A DNA stretch of 64,000 bases, taken from contig CP137321.1 of NCBI GenBank assembly GCA_033182465.1, forward strand, positions 868,001 to 932,000, written 5' to 3'. Under the pieces are notes generated by a model, which saw only the letters and a list, made by a program, of their open reading frames with translations, was not told where the DNA came from and ran no database searches. The stretch's first letter is position 1. Every line of letters begins with the position of its first letter. Source of the DNA: Sanghuangporus weigelae (taxonomy: Eukaryota; Basidiomycota; Agaricomycetes; Hymenochaetales; Hymenochaetaceae). Position numbers and translations under genes: made by a program. Positions 34,247-46,791 of the stretch are shown piece by piece.

Positions 34247-37200
34247 TTACATTTCTTGATACATATACCGCCGGAACAATGCCCTCACCCGCCCCTCCTT
34301 CGAATCTCCCAGCCGTCGCGCCAGTGAGAGGTATGACCCGATAGTCAGATCGCTCAGTCCATACGGTGTGTACTTCCTCCCCTTCTTCGCAACCTCCGCT
34401 CCATCATCATTTCGCAATGACTTAGGCAGCTCCTTCATCGGATATAGCTGTCGTGCATCCCTCTTGCTCATCGTCGTGTATTCTAGCTTGAACTTGGGCT
34501 TCGTGTTCTTGCTGATATCTGCCAATCCCGGCAGCCAGTACTATTTTGCGTGTTTTCTGATCAGTATTTCTATTTCTCTCAAGAAGAGTGAGGTGGAAGT
34601 GACACGTGCCTGTGCATAGCCGAGCGGCGTCCAACGAGTGTTGCGCCGGCTTGGCGAGTTCTTGCTTGCGTAATGAGGCTTCTGCGGACGGCATGCCCAT
34701 GTGCTCCGGTTCGCCTTCTTCTTGCAGTCAATCTTCGTCTCCCGCCCGGGATGCCGATGTCCGTGTTTCCGCTTCGGCTCCTTCTTTTTCTTCTTCATTT
34801 CGTCCATCCCTTCGTCCCACGTATCCGCCTTTCCTGTCGCGTTATACGCATACACTCGGAACGTCGGTAGATACGGGTTCGGCACAACAGAAGGTCCAAC
34901 GTTAATTACCGCGTACTCGTCCAGGTCCGTCTTCGCTTTCTTCGGTAGTGCGCTAAAGTCCTCGAACAGCACCTCTGCGAGCGATGAATGACTCTGTTCG
35001 TCGATTTCATCCTTCCGCCTCGTCGCGCTCAGATCTTCGTCGAGTAGTATTGTATCTTCACTCTCCAAGAAGAAAAACTGCCGCCGGATCCGCATATAAA
35101 GACAAAGTTGAGTTAGACTCATCCCGAAATTGCGAAGGCCACATCCTAAAATTACTCACGTGGTCCACATTCATGTGCTAAAAATTAAAGCAAGGCTAAA
35201 GTCAGTATTCCGTCTCCAATCAGAGTAAAGAGTTCTCGAGTTCTCTGGGTTCTCTCGTTGCGAAGGAGTCTTTAACTCCGAAGTGATGATGTCGGATTGG
35301 TATGAACGCTCTATGCAGACCCCGAAGGATAGGCGCGAACGCATGGAGAAATGAAGAAACATTCAAATCGCGACCAGGGCGGGCCTAAGGGGGCTAATCC
35401 AGAATCGCAAAATACGAATGATATTGTCGATTGACCCGGATGCACCCAAATGAAGCAAGAAGGGAAGAGAAGGAAAGGGCACAGAATCAGTACTTACGCC
35501 GAATAGATGTCCGAGTATCGTGTCCTGATATCGTAGCGCTAAATCCGCGTACCGAACGAACTTCAAACATATGAAAAAAAAGTAACAAGAAAATGAAGCG
35601 AGTAAGAAAAATATTGCATGGCATGGAAAGTGAAACTTACACATCCCGGGAAGTAATTCCCTGGTGAGGGCGGGACATGCCCGGACACCCATACCTGCTC
35701 ATGACCAAGATTGCCACCGGTGCGGGGAAAGCCCACACAGCCATCCGTTGCCGCCGTCACAGTTAATCGTCGCGCGGAAACCAAGCATAGAGTAACCATG
35801 CACCCAAGCCGGCAACCAACCGTGCATTTCCGGACGGAATGTATTCAAAACGGATGCAATCATCCAGCCAGGTGAAAACGGAGTCAATTGGAATAGAAAT
35901 AATAAATTTAAGGAAGAAATAAACTTTTGATTAGTTCCCGTAAAACATGTAGTATGGTGGCCGACGCACCTGTAGACCGCGTTCACGGTACCGATCCAGC
36001 TGGACTTCAAGCCAGTCAAACTGGAGATTTCCTGGGTCATCATCATCACCGTATTCGCATCCTCCCACGGCTGGTTCGCGCAAATTCCCAAAATGGAATA
36101 AATGGAAATCCACGATGTTCCGAAGAGGCGGCGTATCGTGCGAGTAAAAACCAATAGACGCGCAAGATCGGGTTCGTGAGGTGGGAAGAGATTGAAGTTA
36201 ATGCGTCAGGTCATCAGACGATTAGCATTCATCAGCACCATCAAGGCGCACGACGTCGCGATGATGGAACGGTTCGGATTGAATTGTCCGAAAGGGAAAA
36301 GGTAATTTCACGTCATGACGAATCAGAACGTTCCGGTGGTGAAGACATTCCCATGACGATGCCGGGTGCAGACAAGTAGAGTCCAGGTCGTAGAAGATGA
36401 ATAAAAAATCTAGTCAGTCAAAAGGCTATGAAATGGTCGCGGCAACAGAACGATGATCATAAACAGAAGAAGACGAAGCTTAAGCAACGACGTCAAATTC
36501 CGCCAATAGCGGGAGGAAAACGTCCACTAGAAGCCAATTGCTATGTACGCATCATGATGCAGAATGGTGGGTCGACTTTTCAAACGACGAAGGCGATGAC
36601 AAAGGGACAGAAAGCACGGGAATTGGCAACAAAATAACAGAGCGATCACACACCTTTGTTGGAATCATAAAAGTACATCGTATTCAAGCTAATCACGGCT
36701 ACTTCATTGGAGATGACTTCCACCGAGTAGTAGCCACCCCGTTGAAACACTTGAAAGCTCTCAAACGGAATGAAGGTCCTCCAGATGCTGTTCGGGAGAA
36801 TCAACATTTGAAGGAAAATCCCGACGTTGCATTAGGAAGTACAAGCCACCATAGAGAACGCGCGTACAGAGGCAAAGAAACAGCAAAGTCAGCATCATGA
36901 AATAACAGATGAAGATAATCAATGTAGATCTGATATTGAACGTCCTACTGAGGCACAAAGCGTTCTTTGCTACTGTGCTCAGTGGGATATAGCAAATGCG
37001 GAGCCCAATTTCAGAAGACCTTAACGCCATACGGGCATAAGGGCATAAGGGCATAAATGGAAACATGCGAGCGATGTGGTCAACATCAGCATCATGATGG
37101 AGATGCTGGACCAGATACCCATGTTCGATATTTGATTGGTCCTAGGATGGGCACAGTGACGACGAGGAAACCCGGTCTCACCTTGAAAACTCGTTCGTGA

Positions 37201-38354
37201 TGCTGTTCGGACCTGAAAGACGTTTGATACGGGAAATCCACAGATAATGTTAGGTAGACCTACCAGCAGCCATAATATTCTAATCGTGTGTGAGTTAGAC
37301 CGATGAGATCTCATGACTAGGAAAGATCAACTCACATGTGCTGTGTTGAGGAAAATATTAGACAAAAAATAAGAAATGATAATATCATGATTCTGCATAG
37401 GATACTTGCGCCAAACATCATTATTGCCTGAGCCACACGGAAGCGAAGTCGTTCTGTCAGGAAGGCGCATATCATCAAGAACGTGCTGAATCACTCACCT
37501 AAAGTCGGTACTACGGGTATACCACGCGAGGTGAAGACCTCGTTCATTCTACGCACCATAGCGCGATTAAGTTCGTAAATCTCATCAGGAGTTCGAGGGA
37601 TCTCCCGGTCATTATCATGTCTGCTCCAATGTATCCGTTGGAATTCATTTCCGTTCTTAAATGAAAACGGGACCAAAAAGTATCCACCTTGCGCTGTCTC
37701 CGGTCCCTGGAACACGTGTAACATTTAGAAGAGTGGAGAACGACAATGAGTACCGGTGCGACTCGTCCGTGAATCTCAGAGCGGAAAACTTACAAATAAC
37801 GAAGTCCAACTCCTTTGCCCAGTGTTTCTCCAGGAAATCGAGCGTGAAGTTTGTCAGAGCAAACGGCGAATCGCAGTCCCTATTTGAGACACACCAAGGA
37901 CACACTTCAGAGGCGTCCGAGCAAATAGTTAGGAGTAGAAGACCCACCCGTATGGCAGCCCGTAAAGCCCGCCCCGCTCTTTCTCTTTCTTCGGCTTTCG
38001 CCTATGGCAAGCAGTTGATTCCGCGGAACCGGGACGATAGTACATGTCTGGATGCATGTCCGTGAGATGTAAGAAACGACCCTTGAGGCTCGTTTCTCCA
38101 TAGGAAGCTATTGGAGACACAGACGAAATGTTGGAGCAGCATCAAGTCGGACATAGTGCGCAAGCAGACAAAAGCAGAAACGAATACCTCGGTCAGTATA
38201 AACTCGAACGCATAGCCCACGAAAATAGGTATAAACTATGCTCACCCGACTGTCTAGTCCCGGGAGAAAGAGCAAGAGGAAACTGGACCGGGGAAGTCTT
38301 CCCTACGCTGCAGAGCGAGGATAACACGAAAAGCACTAGACCTACTGGTAGCAT
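34247..38354 (-). CDS. PPN1: Endopolyphosphatase (vacuolar)
   Basis: Cuts long inorganic polyphosphate chains inside the vacuole. The protein begins with a hydrophobic signal-anchor (MLPVGLVLFVLSSLC). An intron leads in phase to ETSLKGRFLHLTDMHPD, the first metal-binding motif of the calcineurin-like phosphoesterase fold. Next come FVIWTGDSARHD (GD...H), PTLGNND-VWRKYP (the GN[ND] motif, split by an intron), DPGNLQFDWLEVQL and the His motif SGHVPPSPGNYFPGC. The typical C-terminal region follows: KPHYASKNSPS, TRWTPLGYAQ, WLPGLADISKN-KPKFKLEY, then YGLSDLTI and FRRYMY. All expected blocks are present over about 4.1 kb with many short introns. A Lys/Arg-rich insert (KKKKKEPKRKHGHRH) lies in a loop before the final block, as in other fungal Ppn1 proteins. 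A tetranucleotide repeat lies 180 bases upstream of the start. Confidence 0.92.
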
Positions 38355-38531
38355 AGTGGTTTGAGACGAAGAGAAAGAGGATGGCTCGAGAGACGAGCCA
38401 GGATCTATTATAGCTATAGGAGGGAGCACGATAAGTTCATTTGCAATCCAGGCGGGAGGGCTGGTCACCGGAGCCAGGAAGTTGAGGAGCCAGTGGATCC
38501 CGTTCAGGAAGTTGGCACGTTTTCTGACACA

Positions 38532-38558
38532 CGTTCGTTCGTTCGTTCGTTCGTTCGT
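38532..38558. repeat. (CGTT) microsatellite, about 6.5 copies
   Basis: CGTT repeated without interruption, about 180 bases upstream of the endopolyphosphatase start codon on that gene's promoter side. The rest of 38355-38924 holds no visible gene. Confidence 0.9.
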
Positions 38559-38924
38559 GTCGATCATCGTTCAACGATTCTCATCTCAAATCAATTCACA
38601 GAATGGTTTTCATTTCATCAAGTCTGAATTGATTCTTCTTTCTTCTAGATAAATACATACATAGCAAGATACTTGCAACTGGTATGACTGCGTGGCATAG
38701 AATATGAACAATTGCTTCCTGAAGAGCGCGATAATAAAACAGAGCGAATTAATAGCAGCAGCCCGAGAGGCGTGGCGTCGTAGCGTAAATCACCCTTTCC
38801 AGCCGCGTGGATTACCTGTACAGACTGCTTGGAGTGGTGCTGCAATGCCGAAGTATAGTACACGGTGAGCGGCCATAATAATGATAGGCAGAGTCGGTAG
38901 ACGTAAGGCATCCCGTACGATGCT

Positions 38925-39541
38925 CTACTTGGTCACGATCGTTCTGTTGGGGGACTGTGGCAGCTCGTAATCGTGGGGTTGTATGTTCGAGCTTGGCTCA
39001 TCGCGCTTGACATGCATGTGTAACAAATCAGCGGTGTTATTGCCGGTGGCGAGGACAGTGCGGATAGAACGGTGGGCAAGGGCCAATATCTGTGTAAGCG
39101 AGGATTAGTCTCGAGAAGTAGATACGGGGTAGTAAGCAGACTCACCCTTCCATATCCTCCTTCCCGTATCGGTTGTCTTGACTGTGCGATCATGTTGTGG
39201 ATCGCATCTGCAGCATATCGCTTCCTAGGAGTGGCATTAGCATAAGCTGTGCATGTAGTCTATGTTATCTGGAACGTACAATTTCTCAAGAAGATCTTGT
39301 TGAGAGCGTGGCATCAGATAGATGTCTGCGCCGCTGATATATCGAGCAAGGGCCTGGTAGGCGGCACTGAGGGCAATGAGTGTCTCATTGAGGGAGCCTT
39401 GGTCATCCTCCCAAAGATAAGTCTCTCTGCGACAAACAATTAGCACTGCGGCCGTTGATGGATTAAAAAGTGCAAAGGTACGTACTGGACGCGACTGTGG
39501 GCTCTATACTCGGGGGTATGAGGTGCGTAGTATTTGTCCAT
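38925..39541 (-). CDS. Small helical protein of unknown family
   Basis: Four exons (39541-39486, 39426-39280, 39224-39146, 39089-38925) join in phase with good GT/AG sites and give 148 residues, beginning MDKYYAPHTPEYRAH. A central helical block reads SLNETLIALSAAYQALARY, then YLMPRSQQDLLEKLKRY and IREGGYGRILALAHRSIRTVL; the C-terminus is polar. There is no signal peptide, membrane helix or catalytic motif I recognise. The regular exon structure and coding-like composition make it a real gene. It is followed closely (570 bases) by the endopolyphosphatase gene on the same strand. It may be specific to basidiomycetes. Confidence 0.6.
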
Positions 39542-40992
39542 TTCGGATTGTACCAAAGAGTAGGCTGGATTCACAAAGGCTGGTGAGGGAGGCAGAGGTA
39601 GTAGGTGAGGTTGTGGATCTGAGTTGACAGGTTGCGGCGACAGATTTATAGCTTCGGTGTAGAGGCAATGCAATGCTTAGTGAGCGGTTATAAGGGGGCA
39701 GTGGACAAAAGCGAAACGAAACGAGACCCGAGGATGGAAGGAAGTGACGCAGGGAGAACTTGAAAAAGAAGACAAAGGCGAAGGCCAAGCCTTTTCATTT
39801 TATGTGGCTTTGGTCGCACGTTCCTTCCTCATTCGATCGATGACTCAGTTCTCTTCGGCCGGCTATCATCATCCCCCGGCCGGGCCGTCGCCCGTCCCGC
39901 TCCACATTTCGGCTCGTATTTTATTCTGCCTCACTCATCGTCGTCGGCCTCAAGGAAAACTGCTTGTCTCGCACACTATTTCCTTTCTTGGGGCATACTA
40001 GGCAGAGGCTGTTCTCGAATATGCGCCAGAGCCCCATGGTCCCGTCCCATCCCATATTCGGTCTGTCTGTCTGTATCGTGTTGATGTCACGTCCATTCAC
40101 TTCTCCCCACACGTTTCTCATGCGTGCCTAATCTCCGCAACTCTCGCATAGGAAAGCCTTCATGACGCCCACATAGCAAACATCTCGTTCGCATCGATGT
40201 TCTCGTACTGCTCGTTCAAGTTGGGCAATTCCCAAACGCTCCTTCAGACACCGACGAACGTTGGAGCCTGGATGTACATAAATGCATATCGTCTCCTATC
40301 TTCATGATCATCACCACTGCTGGCACTTCCTTTTTTGCCATCGAATCAAGGGCAAGAGACGTTTTCGTCCACCTTTGGACGCGGCAATCTGCCATGTACG
40401 TATATAAGTACCTCTGCAGACTCAAAGTTCGCCCAGAGCCTTGGTCTTGAAATTTGTTTCTCCCCTCTCTTCTGGTTGACTGGACGGAGTTAGCATTAAG
40501 TGGCGCCTCTTCCAAACGCCTCATTCTTCTCTTTTCGCTTCTCTTACTTCACTCCGTTATCTCATGACTGTGTCAAGTGCTATCTTAACGTCAGCATTTG
40601 CTATTACAGCCGGTGAATTACAGATGCAAATATGTCCTGTAGGATGTAAACTGGTTTTTAGAACTACCTCGGAGGTTCACTTTCTAGTTGAGACTAAAAA
40701 GGCCGGCGCCCAAGATACTAATACTTTAGCACGATTGTTTTTCAAATAACCTAGACAGTAAATATTTAGCGCGGCAGTACAATCTATAATTGTTTTAGCC
40801 TTTTCACAGTCACTATTAATCTGATTAATATTACTGGGTCCTTGACCGGCCGGCCTATCCGCCGCCTTCCCGCGAAAACAAGAATTTGTCAGGCGCGCGG
40901 GGATCAATATGAGGCTATCACCTGCATGTGCTCTTGTCCATGGCCATGGAACCAAATCCTTCAGTTACTTTCACGAGCACTGTCCCCTTACC
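39542..40992. other. Long intergenic region upstream of acetoacetyl-CoA synthetase
   Basis: About 1.45 kb between two divergent starts. A CCGGCCGGG-rich patch lies at 39860-39890 and a GGCCGGCC palindrome at about 40846-40853. Between 40560 and 40840 the sequence is AT-rich, with a short plus-strand frame (40564-40749) lacking any family signature. An in-frame ATG at 40909 would lengthen the downstream enzyme by 28 residues. Confidence 0.35.
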
Positions 40993-43900
40993 ATGACAAA
41001 CGCCGCTCTATCTCAGACACCTAATGCAAATTCTCAAGAAACTGAACCAGAGGTCAAGCCACTCTGGGAACCGTCTAATCCAGAGGACACACCAACGTTT
41101 GCTCTGCTCAGAAAACTTAACCAAAAGTACGCGATCAACCCGCCACTTGAGACTTATGAAGACCTCTGGCGTTTTTCTGTGACGCGTCAATCAGATTTCT
41201 GGGGTACTGTATGGGATGCCGTCGGTATCATAGGAGATAGAGGACAGCATGTAGTCGATGAAGAGTGCTGCCCGAAGGATAATCCGGATTGGTTCAAGGA
41301 CGAACAGACAAAGCTCAACTGGGCAGAGAATATGCTCAGATGGAGAGACGATGAAGAAGGAAAGCGAGTTGCTCTCGTTCAAGTTGGTATGACTATTTAC
41401 AGCTTGATTCAAATATTGAATACATTGGGAGTTAACTATATCTTACTCTCGCTAAGTTGAGCCTCTTCTTGGGCAAGAGTTCGATCCTGCAAGCCTGAAG
41501 AGGATCACCTACACTGAATTGTTCGCGCTCGTCGCCGATTTGGTCTCTGCTTTGCTCGATCTTGGATTACAGCCTGGCGATCGCATCGGTTCATATTGCT
41601 CGAACTGTATCGTACGCGCTCATTCTTGCTTGAAGAATAAAATTCATAATAACAGTTCCGAAGGAAAATGTTGCTGCTTGTCTGGCAACGACCGCCATTG
41701 GTAGGAAGCCGCGCTACATCTTGTGGTTTATTGGAACAAAGCGTTTCTGAACGAACTTGCGATAGGCTGCATCTGGGTTAGTGCGGCCGCGGACTTTGGT
41801 CCTGACGGCGTCCGGGAACGGTACGTGCCATTTAACGAACATGATGGCTCAATTATTCATCCTAGCCTTAGGTTTGATCAAGTCCAGCCAAAAGTTGTGT
41901 TCAGTGTGAACGGCGTCATGTAGGTTCTTGAGAGTAGATTTTAAAAGGAATCCTTCTAATGTAATTTTCCGCTAGTTACAATGGCAAAGTGCATCCACAT
42001 TTGCCGAAGTTATTGACGTTGCTGGACGTCATGACCAAAGCAAATTGTGCACCTGAGAAAGTCGTCGTTATTGATTCTCTCGAAATCTCTTCCGATAGAT
42101 GGAGAGATGACTGGGAACATTGGGATAATTTCGTCAGCAGAGGGAGATCCAGGAAGCTTGGACAGGACCGTCATGGCACGATATTATGGAAACGAATGGG
42201 ATTCAATTGGCCGCTTTGGATTTTGTTCAGCTCTGGAACGACCGGTAAATCTGTTTATACGTTCGAAATCGTTCTTTTCTAAAGTTTCATTTGCTTAGGA
42301 AGACCGAAGTGAGTACTCGTTCCTGTCTATGAAAGGAGAATAGGTATTAATATCGATCAAGACCGATTGTTCATCGTGCAGGAGGCATGCTTTTGCAATT
42401 ATTGAAAGAATTCAAGATCTGCGCGGACCTCCGTCCGGAGGATGTTTTCTTCTACTATACAACCACGTAAGCGTATTGGTCATGGTTTTATTCTTCTCTC
42501 TCAAATTTCTTCAAATGCATCGTCCTTGCTCAAATGTGCTTAACTGACTATGTGCGGTTTCTTATCTCCCGTTCGGCATGCCGTCAGCGGCTGGATGATG
42601 TGGAATTTCTTAGTCTCCGGTCTTGCGTGTGGTAGTACTCTGGTGCTTTACGATGGTAGTCCGCTCCGCGATCCGGCGTTCTTATGGAATCTTGTCGATG
42701 AGCTAGGGATCACAATATTTGGTACCAGCGCAAAATACATTGATCAGCTGTCTGTAAGTAAATCTAATTGTTTGCCGCGAATATGAGCTTTAATGACAGG
42801 CATGTTCTTGAATTTAGAAAGTGTATAAACCTAGAAAACACCATAATCTGTCTACATTAAAACATATCTATTCTACTGGTTCACCTCTCCCTGGAGCGTC
42901 TTATGATTACGTCTACGAGCACATTCATCCTAATGTGCTTCTCGCATCAATCACGGGTGAGTGACTTGCCCTTAAGTATACAGAAATCTCTCGTCTGACT
43001 TGTTCGCCGTGACTACCGCATTACTTCGATATGGTCAGGTGGAACAGACATCTGTTCCCTCTTCGCGGGTATGAACACCGCTTTGCCCGTATACCGTGGC
43101 GAAATCCAGTGTCGCGAGCTCGGTATGGCAATCGAGACTTTCACTGAGGGTGCTTCAGTCTGTTGCCCCGGAGAGGCCGGGGAGTTGGTGTGCGTGCGCC
43201 CATTCCCGTGCCAACCTGCAGGTTTCTGGCCATTGAAGGGTTTTCCTGGCACATATCCGAGTCTTGCATTCGACGCAGAGTCAAGACATAATGCTGCCTA
43301 CTTCTCCAGATTCAAGAATGTGTGGTGTAGGTGCTTGTTTGACTTTCATTGTGCCTCAACACTTCTCTTCGAGTTGCTCTTCGGACAAAAGAGAATTTTT
43401 GATTCATTCTATCGTCAACTATCTCGCGTGCCAGCTCCAATTCTTCCGTGAAATTAATGAAACCGGACTCATGCGATATTTATTTGTTTGCCTAGATCAT
43501 GGCGATCACGTTCTTATTACACCTCCCAGACGCGGAAATGGAGGTGGGCTTGTCATGCTGGGACGAAGCGATGGTGTTTTGTGCGTGCTCTCAGCTGACT
43601 TCATTTAACTTTGATTTTGTTTTGGACTTATATTCTCGTCTAGAAATCCAGGAGGCGTCCGCTTCGGATCGGTTGAAATCTACGATGTGATAGACACGTG
43701 TTTTATACCCGGACCCACAACGCCCCCAGAACATGTTATTCTTGATTGCCTTGCCGTAGGGCAATACATTAACGGCGGATCAGATGAGCGCGTCATCTTG
43801 TTCGTCAAGCTGCAGGAAGGGTGTATTTGCACGCCAGAGTTGGAGAAGCGCATCAAGGCGGAAGTGCGCACACGAAGAACTGCGCGCCATGTGCCCGAGA

Positions 43901-44317
43901 GGGTGAGCACAGCGTTCTTGTTTTATTCTCGCGTAAACTTTGTGTCCCCGTTCTTTTCACGCGTTTTCACCTCTATTCCGTGAACGAGTCACGGAACCAA
44001 ATCAGCTGAAATATGAATACGATATAGATCATCCAGGTCAATGACATTCCATATACATTAAATGGGAAGCGAGTCGAGGTTCCCGTGAAGAAAGTGAGTC
44101 TGGTCCGATCATCTCATTGGCCCTGTAACTAGGTTCCCCGCAATGAGTAGACAACGTGTTACTGACAAAGACCTTCTTTGTACTCAGATAATCAACGGTT
44201 CTTCGATAGCGTTGATTAACACTTCTACTTTAAGGAATCCGGAGTGCCTCGGTGAATATCTCTCCCTCGGATGTATATTGCGGGCCGAGGTGGGGCTGAC
44301 TAGTGTTCGCGGTTAAT
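40993..44317 (+). CDS. Acetoacetyl-CoA synthetase
   Basis: ATP-dependent ligase joining acetoacetate to CoA through an acyl-AMP intermediate, in the cytosol. Roughly 14 short exons, about 680 residues, all joined in phase where checked. The N-terminus has PLWEPSNPEDTPTFALLRKLNQKY and DLWRFSVTRQSDFW, typical of this subgroup. The core is YCSNCIENVAACLATTAIGCIWVS, the AMP-binding P-loop LFSSGTTGRPKPIVH, FYYTTTGWMMW, STGSPLPG, GGTDIC, MLGRSDGVLNPGGVRFGS and the catalytic-Lys region PYTLNGKRVEVPVKK. The GTDI and WMMWN forms mark acetoacetyl-CoA rather than acetyl-CoA synthetase. A short tail follows NPECLGEYL. I take the ATG at 40993 because MTNAALSQ begins the usual polar N-terminus; the in-frame ATG at 40909 is the alternative. 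The gene would let the fungus reuse ketone bodies from fatty-acid or leucine breakdown. Confidence 0.92.
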
Positions 44318-44917
44318 TTTGGGTAAAAGGGTAAAGGTGTACGATAGTGCAAAGTGAAATGTATAATAGTGCTATCGACATCCTCAAAGCACTCTATCTG
44401 CTGAAAATTTCTCTGTTTCACATTGTCCGTTTCTCCGAATGTATCTCTGAGGCTTATTCCAGTCCAGAGCGGACTGAATAGGTGACTAACGATGACTAAG
44501 CTACACGAGGCTTATGAGCGGCTATGCCGGACCTATTTCCTTCGGCTCATAGAAGCACCCTCTTGCGCAAATTGCAAGCCTCGAGGCACGAGCAAGTCTC
44601 TCAGGCAGTCGCATGCCCGCGTCGCCGTGCTGATATCTTGACATTGAGACCTTCTATCGGATCTTTGTTGGCACACGAAAAATGTACAAAAGCCGCGTTC
44701 CCCTTGCGAGCCGGAATGCTCGTGGATCTGGCTCTCCTCCCCAGGCCGCCCGCCCTCCCCTCCTCCTGGTGTTTGCCCGCCGTCTGCCACGCTGTTTCCT
44801 CGCTTTTCCATCCCAACCATCAGTTGCGGGATAAGAAGACTTTGTCATTGTGGCAGCACATTCATATTCACTCTTTGCTTTCTCTTTCTTCTTGAGCGCT
44901 AGTCAGAGGCAGCAGCC
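44318..44917. other. Intergenic upstream of the membrane-protein trio
   Basis: Contains pyrimidine-rich runs from about 44840 to 44895 just before the ATG at 44918, as in many fungal core promoters. The open frames on both strands overlap each other and show no family signal. Confidence 0.4.
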
Positions 44918-46260
44918 ATGCCGATGCCTTCAAGTATGAAGCTGTTTGGCGGTCAATCTCGTGTCAGAAGATTGTCTACATCTTCAAGCTTAGCGCCTAA
45001 GAGGTCATGCATGCCTCCAATGTTTAATGCAATTCGACTAGGGGTGTTTAGTGAGTAATAGCGAGCGTTTACTCGGGCAACCTGCATCCATATTGATCAT
45101 CTTTTCTTTCTGTTAGTCGGGATCCTTGTGTGCACGACTATCTGCTTAGCGATAGCGATACATTTTCAACGAATTTTGGTTTCCTCCGATCTTAGTGCGT
45201 ATTTTGTTCGTGACGACCGGCAATGGGGATAGGAGTACTGACTTTATTTAATTTCATTAACAGCTCATTTCGTGCCCTTCGCAAGTTTTGTGGCGGCCGC
45301 CACTCTCGTGGTCATCCTTTCTTTGTATGTTTTATATTATTTTGGGGTCTGAAAAAAATTTGCTCAACTGAGATTGCAGGCTTGTGTCTACTCTGTTCAA
45401 GCAAAGAAGTCCAATCACGACGCGCATAGAGCTTGCTTGCCTCGGACTACTTGCTGTCCTCTGGCTGGCCCTCGGGAGTTTCCTTGCGGCTTCTGAGTCA
45501 GCTGAAGCAGACGTGGAATGCTTTTCTTCCGATTCGACTCTTGAAGATCCCGTTGAATTCCCCGGATGTAAGTAATCTTGCGCGAAGTCACAAGTTCTGT
45601 GAATTAAGAACCTCCTTTTAGTTACGACGGATATCTTCCATGCCCAATATCGGGTTTTAGAAGCCTTCTCTATATTTAATCTTATTTTAGGTGAGCACAT
45701 CCGCTTCAGTTCAAGATCACCAATATATGTTCTGATGACGGATGTTTGACACAGCCTGGGGTTTCTTGCTATTTTTATTGTTTCTGGCACTCCGGGAGCA
45801 CCGAAACGGTCACAGGAAGGTCTGGCTGTATCCAGTACCTGTCTATCCGTGGTTCGGCAAGGGTTCCAAGTCGGGCCCATACATGCATAATTCACGCAGT
45901 AAGACCCTGCCGGCGCCGGTGACGGCTATGCCCAGTCGCCGCAAGGGCAGCACGCGCAGACCGAACGCAGCAGGTGCGGCGGAGAAGACGGAGAAGCCCA
46001 AGATGGCTGAATACCGTAAATCAGCGTTCTGGGTGTGGGTAGAGCGGCCCAGGATGGTGCCTACCGCACACACGCGTGCAGATACGCGCGATCGCAATAG
46101 GGATCGTGCTGCTCGCGACCGTGATCGCGAGCGAGAACGGCAACGCGAACGCGAACGACAACGTGAACGGGATCGTGAGCGTGAGCGGAGGAAAGCCGAG
46201 CCCTCGAGTTCCAGGAGAACACATACGACACCGCGACCGCCTCCACCACCGCGAAAATGA
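44918..46260 (+). CDS. MARVEL-like four-helix membrane protein 1, Arg-rich tail
   Basis: Six exons (44918-45050, 45117-45194, 45264-45324, 45380-45567, 45622-45690, 45755-46260) give 344 residues. Four hydrophobic helices are visible: GILVCTTICLAIAI, FVPFASFVAAATLVVILSLL, IELACLGLLAVLWLALGSFLAA and AWGFLLFLLFLAL. A Cys-bearing loop (EADVECFSSDS) lies between helices 3 and 4. The pattern TRIELACLGLLAVLWL is typical of fungal MARVEL-type proteins, which sit at membrane contact or fusion sites. The tail is basic and extremely repetitive (RDRNRDRAARDRDRERERQRE-type), ending in PPPPPRK. The first of three consecutive genes of similar topology. No enzymatic motif is present; a tetraspan scaffold role is inferred from topology only. 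Confidence 0.65.
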
Positions 46261-46791
46261 AATAATACGCACCCACGACCGATGAGATATACCCTGCACA
46301 TTTTGGGATTTTATGATGATAACTTATGGGGGGAACACGTTGATAGGATTATAACGGAATTATCAGAAGTTACTACCTACAAACTATGTAGACAAAAGAA
46401 ATGAAGATAGATTGTATTTTACGATATACATAATCTATTACTTAGTTCGGCCGAAGGGGTGTACAATTATCCAAACACGAGGCAGGGTCCAGAGGCAGGG
46501 CAGCAAAGCTCATCTACGACGGGGATGGATCAAAATGGAGGAATTGCTTAGTAAGCAATTCAATGCCTCGCGTTGACGTCATGTGATCTTTGTTGGAACG
46601 CGCGTTCTGAATTTGTACACAACTCCATGCATGAGTAAATAAATAAATAAACAAATAAATTCAAATTCAACGCCTCGCCTCTTCCTCGAGGACCACTAGT
46701 GTGACGATTTGCCGAGCATCTTGAACTTACAGTTTACCTTTAACTGACCAACGACTAGTATCCACGAATATTATCTTCACGATTATCACCC
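46261..46791. other. Intergenic, AAAT microsatellite
   Basis: An (AAAT) run lies at about 46635-46660. The rest appears to be the 3' region of membrane protein 1 and the promoter of membrane protein 2. No gene seen. Confidence 0.45.

Noticed and set aside
40564-40749. 61-residue plus-strand frame upstream of acetoacetyl-CoA synthetase
   Set aside because: No splice partners, no family signal, and AT-rich surroundings; treated as chance.
40909-40992. Upstream in-frame ATG as start of acetoacetyl-CoA synthetase
   Set aside because: The extra 28 residues (MRLSPACALVHG...) do not look like the family N-terminus or a convincing targeting peptide. The ATG at 40993 is preferred, though both remain possible.
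46000-46300. Arg/Ser-rich minus-strand frame (SRSRSRCRSRSR-type)
   Set aside because: Antisense shadow of the RDRERE repeat tail of membrane protein 1.
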